Assembly: GCA_022564295.1 (NCBI GenBank)
Contig: JADFLR010000001.1
Coordinates: 124,001-188,000, forward strand
Length of the DNA stretch: 64,000 bases
Direction: 5' to 3'
From: Bacteroidota bacterium
GTDB lineage: Bacteria; Bacteroidota; Ignavibacteria; Ignavibacteriales; Ignavibacteriaceae
Made by a program: the position numbers and the translations under genes. A model generated the notes under the pieces. The model worked only from the letters and a program-made list of their open reading frames with translations, had not been told where the DNA came from and ran no database searches. Each line of letters starts with the position of its first letter. Within the stretch, counting starts at the first letter, position 1. This document shows, in pieces, positions 59,907-64,000 of the stretch.

Positions 59907-60683
59907 ATGGCTGAATTAATATTCATCGGCACCTCTTCGGGCAAAACCACTTTAAATCGTTTTCATTCATCAATCCTTATATCAACCTCAAATTATAATC
60001 TGCTTATTGATGCAGGCGATGGTATTTCAAAAGCATTGTTAACGCAGCAAGTTAGTTATGATGTAATTGATGGAATTCTTTTTTCACATCTTCATCCCGA
60101 CCACTACACAGGGATGGCTGCCTTAATTGTTCAAATGAAAATGATAGAAAGAAAAAAGACACTAGATGTTTTTATTAATTCAGAGTTAGCAGATGTGATC
60201 CGAAATTTTTTAATACAATCTTATTTGTTTCCTGAAAGAATCGGCTTTGTAATAGAATATCATCAGCTTACCGATAATATAAAGTTTAATATAAACGATG
60301 ACATAAGTTTTATACCGAGACAAAATTCTCATCTAAGTTCAGTATCAAAACTGGATGATTATGAATCTCAGAGTTTCTCTTCGAGTAGTTTTCTGTTAAG
60401 TGTTGATGATAAAAATATTCATTACACATCCGATGTAGGTGAGAAAAATGATCTTCAACTATTTAGGGATAAAACAATTGATTGTCTTATCAGCGAAGTA
60501 ACGCACATTAAACCGGAAGATATTATAACTGCCTTTGATAAAAGCGATTTACCGGGGCGAATTATATTAACCCACATATGCGATGATGATCTAATTTCAT
60601 TACAAAAATTTATTTTAGAATTACCTGAGAATTTGAAGGAAAAGATTATAATTGCCTCAGATGGGTTGAAAATCAAACTCTGA
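59907..60683 (+). CDS. RNase Z-like MBL-fold hydrolase
   Basis: A 258-residue metallo-beta-lactamase-fold protein. Metal motif HLHPDHYTGM (HxHxDH), early LIFIGTSSGKTTLNRFHSSILI and LLIDAGDGI, then TSDVGEKNDLQLF, ISEVTHI and LTHICDDDLI supplying the later histidine and aspartates. This layout is that of RNase Z/ElaC-like proteins, but the tRNase flexible arm and the exact GxxxG pattern are not seen, so tRNA processing is uncertain. Close to the SPOR gene (5 bases). Substrate unknown. Confidence 0.8.
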   Translation: MAELIFIGTSSGKTTLNRFHSSILISTSNYNLLIDAGDGISKALLTQQVSYDVIDGILFSHLHPDHYTGMAALIVQMKMIERKKTLDVFINSELADVIRNFLIQSYLFPERIGFVIEYHQLTDNIKFNINDDISFIPRQNSHLSSVSKLDDYESQSFSSSSFLLSVDDKNIHYTSDVGEKNDLQLFRDKTIDCLISEVTHIKPEDIITAFDKSDLPGRIILTHICDDDLISLQKFILELPENLKEKIIIASDGLKIKL

Positions 60684-60800
60684 CAATATTACCCCTTTTT
60701 GATGTTTACGCGCTCATTAAATTTATTATATTTACATTTTCAAAAGAAAACTATTTGAATGATGTGCGACAATATGTCATCAAAAAAATGAAAATTAAAA

Positions 60801-61901
60801 ATGACAAGAGAAGTATTTAAACAAAAGAACGGTATCATCGGAAAATCTCAGGAGTTAAACGATCTTGTTGATGTTGTAATACAAGTGGCTCCTTCCGATA
60901 TTACAGTACTAATTTATGGTGAAAGCGGAGTTGGCAAAGAAATATTTGCGCGGGCAATTCATAATGCCAGCAAACGTGCAGACAAACCGTTGATTACTGT
61001 AAACTGCGGTGCCATACCCGAAGGCATTCTTGAAAGCGAATTGTTCGGACATAAAAAAGGTTCGTTCACTGGTGCTATTGATCATCGAAAAGGATATTTT
61101 GAAATGGCTGACGGAGGAACTTTGTTTCTTGATGAAATTGCAGAGATGCCTTTAACTACACAAGTAAAGGTGCTTCGTGCGATTGAAGGTAAAGAGTTTA
61201 TGAGAATAGGAAGTGAAACCGTTACAAATGTTGATGTTAGATTTATTGCTGCAACAAATAAAGATCTTCAAAATGAAGTAGATATTAAGCATTTCAGAGA
61301 AGATCTGTATTTTAGATTAAAAGTTGTTACGTTTAATATACCGCCGCTTAGGAAACGAAAAGGTGATATTGAACAGTTAGCCGATTATTTTATCCAGAAT
61401 TACGCAAAAGATAATCGTAAGATACTGCCCGTTCTTACCAACGAAGCTTTACATATTTTAATGGAGTATAATTGGCCAGGAAATATTAGAGAATTAAAAA
61501 ACACAATTGAAACCGCTATTGCATTAAGCAAAGATGAGATGCTTGGTGCTGATTCTTTCACTTCTCTATTAGTGAAGGAGAAAACATATGAAGATCATAG
61601 AAATCTACCTGTGTTTTTAAGAAAAACTCCCGAAGAAGCTGATAGAGAATTACTGTACAGAGCATTGTTTGAGATAAAAAAAGATTTGATAGAGTTAAAA
61701 GACATTATACTGCATCAGCAAAAAGAAGTTATAACAAACAATAATTATGATAACGAAGTTCTCCCCTTGGATGAAATGGAAAAGGGAGCTATAAAAAATG
61801 CTCTTGACCAAACACGAGGCAGTAAAAGAAAAGCAGCGAGACTTTTAAACATTAGCGAAAGAACTTTGTATAGGAAAATAAAAGAGTATCAACTTCAATA
61901 A
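60801..61901 (+). CDS. Sigma-54 activator without sensory domain (AAA+ and Fis HTH)
   Basis: A 366-residue protein that starts almost directly with the AAA+ module: Walker A GESGVGKE, the sigma-54 contact loop GSFTGA, Walker B GTLFLDEIAE, and R-finger region FREDLYFRL. A charged linker and a Fis-type helix-turn-helix (RKAARLLNISERTLYRKIK) follow. Lacking any N-terminal receiver it is constitutively competent or controlled by protein partners, as PspF is. It ends one base before lptE (TAA T ATG), strongly suggesting one transcript. Context with miaB and lptE is shared in many Bacteroidota. Confidence 0.9.
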   Translation: MTREVFKQKNGIIGKSQELNDLVDVVIQVAPSDITVLIYGESGVGKEIFARAIHNASKRADKPLITVNCGAIPEGILESELFGHKKGSFTGAIDHRKGYFEMADGGTLFLDEIAEMPLTTQVKVLRAIEGKEFMRIGSETVTNVDVRFIAATNKDLQNEVDIKHFREDLYFRLKVVTFNIPPLRKRKGDIEQLADYFIQNYAKDNRKILPVLTNEALHILMEYNWPGNIRELKNTIETAIALSKDEMLGADSFTSLLVKEKTYEDHRNLPVFLRKTPEEADRELLYRALFEIKKDLIELKDIILHQQKEVITNNNYDNEVLPLDEMEKGAIKNALDQTRGSKRKAARLLNISERTLYRKIKEYQLQ

Positions 61902-61902
61902 T

Positions 61903-62454
61903 ATGTACACATTCAAACAAAAAGTGAAATTAACGCAGAAAAACAAGGTTTATTATTCCATAATGCTCTTGTTAATAGCTGTTTTGATGATTAATTTAAC
62001 TGCCTGTTGTACGTATTCTTTTACGGGTTCGTCCGTTCCCGGTCATTTGAAGACAATTGCAATTCCTATTGCTCAGGATAGAAGCGGAGCGGGGATTCCG
62101 GGATTGAGGGAATTACTAACTCAGGAGATTATCAGACAGTTTATTGATGATAACTCTTTGCAGGTTACAGAGCGTACACAAGCAGATGCACTGTTAGAGT
62201 GTACTATCGTTTCATTTTCCGATGCACCTTCAATTCTTGGTGCAGGCGAAAATGTTGAACAGAGACGCGTGACGGTTACGGTTCAGGTCATTTATAAAGA
62301 CCTTGTAAAAAGAGTAACCGTGTTCGATAATAATTTTTTAAATTATGGTGATTATAAACCGGGAACAGTAGCAAACGAACGTGTACAAGCATCTGAGATA
62401 GCTGTTGAAAAAATATCTGAAGATATTCTACTGGCAGTTGTTTCTGGTTGGTAA
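61903..62454 (+). CDS. lptE: LptE-family LPS-assembly lipoprotein
   Basis: A 183-residue lipoprotein; a signal segment (IMLLLIAVLMINLTAC) ends in lipobox LTAC with Cys35. The mature part is LptE-like: YSFTGSSVPGHLKTIAIPIAQDR, LRELLTQEIIRQFIDDNSLQV, ALLECTIVSFSDAPS and the C-terminal VEKISEDILLAVVSGW. LptE plugs the LptD barrel during LPS export to the outer membrane. The leader is longer than usual (about 20 residues before the hydrophobic part); an alternative start at codon 21 would shorten it. Located one base after the sigma-54 activator. lptD is not in the window. Confidence 0.85.
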   Translation: MYTFKQKVKLTQKNKVYYSIMLLLIAVLMINLTACCTYSFTGSSVPGHLKTIAIPIAQDRSGAGIPGLRELLTQEIIRQFIDDNSLQVTERTQADALLECTIVSFSDAPSILGAGENVEQRRVTVTVQVIYKDLVKRVTVFDNNFLNYGDYKPGTVANERVQASEIAVEKISEDILLAVVSGW

Positions 62455-62473
62455 CTAAAAAAGGATTTTAGAT

Positions 62474-63925
62474 TTGGATGAAATAGTTTTAATTGGGTAT
62501 TTCCTCTCGCTTTCAATATTATTTATTTTTGGGATGCATGGGTTTATAATGCTTTACTATCGTAAAAAGTATAAAGCAGTTCAGCACAAACCCATACCTG
62601 ATTTTCAATGTAAGGATGTCGTTACCATACAACTTCCGCTTTATAACGAACTTTATGTTGTTGAAAGATTAATTGATGCGGTATGTGCAATTGATTATCC
62701 GAAAGATAAACTTGAAATACAGGTCCTAGATGATTCCACAGATGAGACCGTAGAAATTGCAGCTAAAATTGTTGAGGAAAAGAAAAAACTGGGTTTCGAT
62801 ATTTCTTATATACACAGAGAAAACAGGAAAGGTTACAAAGCCGGTGCGCTTAAAGAGGGATTAGCAATCGCCAAAGGAAAGTACGTTGCAATTTTCGATG
62901 CCGATTTTATTCCACGCAAAAATTTTCTCAAAAAAACCCTATCTTTTTTCAGTGAAGAAAACGTAGGCATGGTTCAAACAAGATGGGAACACTTAAACAG
63001 CAATTATTCAATTCTTACTAAGACACAGGCACTTGCACTTGATGGACATTTTGTAATTGAACAGACAGTTAGGAATAAAGCCGGTTTCTTTATTAATTTT
63101 AACGGTACAGGCGGTGTTTGGAGAAAAGAATGTATTGAAGACGCCGGGAACTGGCACTCCGATACTTTAACAGAAGATTTAGACCTTAGCTACCGTGCTC
63201 AATTAAACGGATGGAAGTTTATCTTCCTAAAAGATTTTACTTCGCCGGCAGAACTTCCTTCTGAAATAAACGCTTTAAAGGCACAGCAGTTCAGATGGAC
63301 AAAAGGAGCAATTGAAACCGCGAAAAAAATTCTGCCGTTAGTTTGGAAATCTAAAATACCACTACGAGTAAAACTGCAATCAACATTCCATCTCAGCAAC
63401 AATCTTGTTTTCCCTTTCATCCTGCTGGTAGCGATTTTAAATGTCCCATTAATATTTATAAAAAACAGCGGCTCTCACGAAGTTTATTTTGCATTTATGT
63501 CTGTTTTTGTTTTAGCATTTATAAGCACATTTCTTTTTTATCTTTATTCACAGAAAGATGTTCGATCGGATTGGCGGAAGAAGATAGTCCTGTTCCCGCT
63601 TTTTATGGCAGGGAGTATGGGGTTGGCGGTGAACAATTCGCGAGCGGTTTTCGAAGGGTTAATGAATCGTAAAAGTGAATTTGTAAGAACTCCTAAATTT
63701 AAAGTTGTTGATGAAAAAGATTCGTGGACGGGGAAAAAATATCTTAACAACAAAATCGGTTTTTCGGTATTCATCGAATCGATTATGGCGGTTTATTGTT
63801 TGATAGGTATTGTATCGAGCATTTATTTTTTAGAGCTTGCAGCATTACCTTTTCAACTATTATTTTTTACCGGTTTTTCTTTCGTTGCAATTACAAGCAT
63901 TAAGCATGCTTTATCTAAAAACTAA
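62474..63925 (+). CDS. Membrane glycosyltransferase family 2 (cellulose synthase-like)
   Basis: A 483-residue processive-type GT2. N-terminal helix VLIGYFLSLSILFIFGMHGF. The catalytic domain follows with VTIQLPLYNELYVVERLIDAV, nucleotide-sugar DDS in VLDDSTDETV, FDADF (DxD), GTGGVWRKECIEDAGNW, TEDLDLSYRAQLNGW and QQFRWTKGA (QxxRW). Three to four C-terminal helices follow. The start must be TTG at 62474, preceded by AAAGGA. All catalytic motifs of a cellulose-synthase-like or ceramide glucosyltransferase-like enzyme are intact. Downstream of lptE; it may act in surface polysaccharide or glycolipid synthesis. Exact product unknown. The remaining 75 bases of the window hold no gene. Confidence 0.88.
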   Translation: MDEIVLIGYFLSLSILFIFGMHGFIMLYYRKKYKAVQHKPIPDFQCKDVVTIQLPLYNELYVVERLIDAVCAIDYPKDKLEIQVLDDSTDETVEIAAKIVEEKKKLGFDISYIHRENRKGYKAGALKEGLAIAKGKYVAIFDADFIPRKNFLKKTLSFFSEENVGMVQTRWEHLNSNYSILTKTQALALDGHFVIEQTVRNKAGFFINFNGTGGVWRKECIEDAGNWHSDTLTEDLDLSYRAQLNGWKFIFLKDFTSPAELPSEINALKAQQFRWTKGAIETAKKILPLVWKSKIPLRVKLQSTFHLSNNLVFPFILLVAILNVPLIFIKNSGSHEVYFAFMSVFVLAFISTFLFYLYSQKDVRSDWRKKIVLFPLFMAGSMGLAVNNSRAVFEGLMNRKSEFVRTPKFKVVDEKDSWTGKKYLNNKIGFSVFIESIMAVYCLIGIVSSIYFLELAALPFQLLFFTGFSFVAITSIKHALSKN

Positions 63926-64000
63926 TTAAAGTGTAATTGAAAAAAACTAACAATACAATATTTAGCAAAAAAGTTAGTCTTATTTACGAATATAATCGTA

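Noticed and set aside
1-64000. tRNA, rRNA and CRISPR signatures
   Set aside because: No T-loop-like GGTTCRANTC in a cloverleaf context, no rRNA blocks and no regularly spaced repeat array were seen on either strand.

Overview
The window is AT-rich bacterial chromosome, most likely from the Ignavibacteria / Chlorobiota side of the Bacteroidota-Chlorobiota group. The best evidence is four secreted proteins ending in a type IX secretion (T9SS, type A) sorting domain with the NYPNPFNPSTT signature. Supporting evidence is a long (411 aa) IspH, BatA, DUF4159 and DUF4175 proteins, a UpxY-like NusG paralog, and a miaB - sigma-54 activator - lptE neighbourhood. No rRNA, tRNA or CRISPR array was recognised.

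Layout. 1-10.3 kb: mixed housekeeping and accessory genes (geranylgeranyl reductase-like flavoprotein, hybrid histidine kinase, UpxY/NusG paralog, YhaM-like nuclease, TPR protein, sirtuin, MarR regulator, MBL-fold, DinB and AhpD-like proteins, corrinoid adenosyltransferase). 10.4-16.6 kb: seven minus-strand genes forming a duplicated module of two small lipoproteins plus cytoplasmic TPR proteins; the duplicated segments are almost identical over 1.7 kb. 17.5-21.1 kb: three pilin-like genes behind an NtrC-family response regulator, with a consensus sigma-54 promoter between them. 21.3-37.6 kb: aconitase, a MarR-SnoaL pair with a perfect 23-bp palindrome, BatA-like protein and HflX, HutH-like lyase, RmuC, a methyltransferase, an EVE protein, and DUF4159-DUF4175. 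37.7-42.7 kb: a signalling operon (PAS kinase, sigma-54 response regulator, STAS protein, a 34-codon ORF with a strong ribosome-binding site, REC-REC-PP2C phosphatase). 43-51 kb: prfA, a frameshifted membrane protein, ispH, a nitronate monooxygenase with two frameshifts, metK-ahcY and a TIGR01777 epimerase. 51.3-57.4 kb: four T9SS cargo proteins. 57.5-63.9 kb: miaB, SPOR protein, RNase Z-like MBL protein, sigma-54 activator, LptE-like lipoprotein and a membrane glycosyltransferase.

How the genes work together. MetK and AhcY are two steps of the methionine/SAM cycle. The signalling operon joins a two-component system to a partner-switch (STAS plus PP2C), but no anti-sigma kinase is present. 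The pilin-like operon looks regulated like the PilR-sigma-54 control of type IV pilins. The T9SS cargoes share a domain module and probably diversified by local duplication; one carries small palindromic in-frame insertions.

Least explained: the lipoprotein/TPR module with its mosaic duplication; the pilin-like operon with incomplete prepilin signals and its own sigma-54 control; a TPR exported protein whose only well-placed start codon is ATA or ATT; two genes broken at or near short sequence runs; and several structured intergenic elements (a MITE-like element, stacked hairpins before a T9SS gene, two MarR operators).
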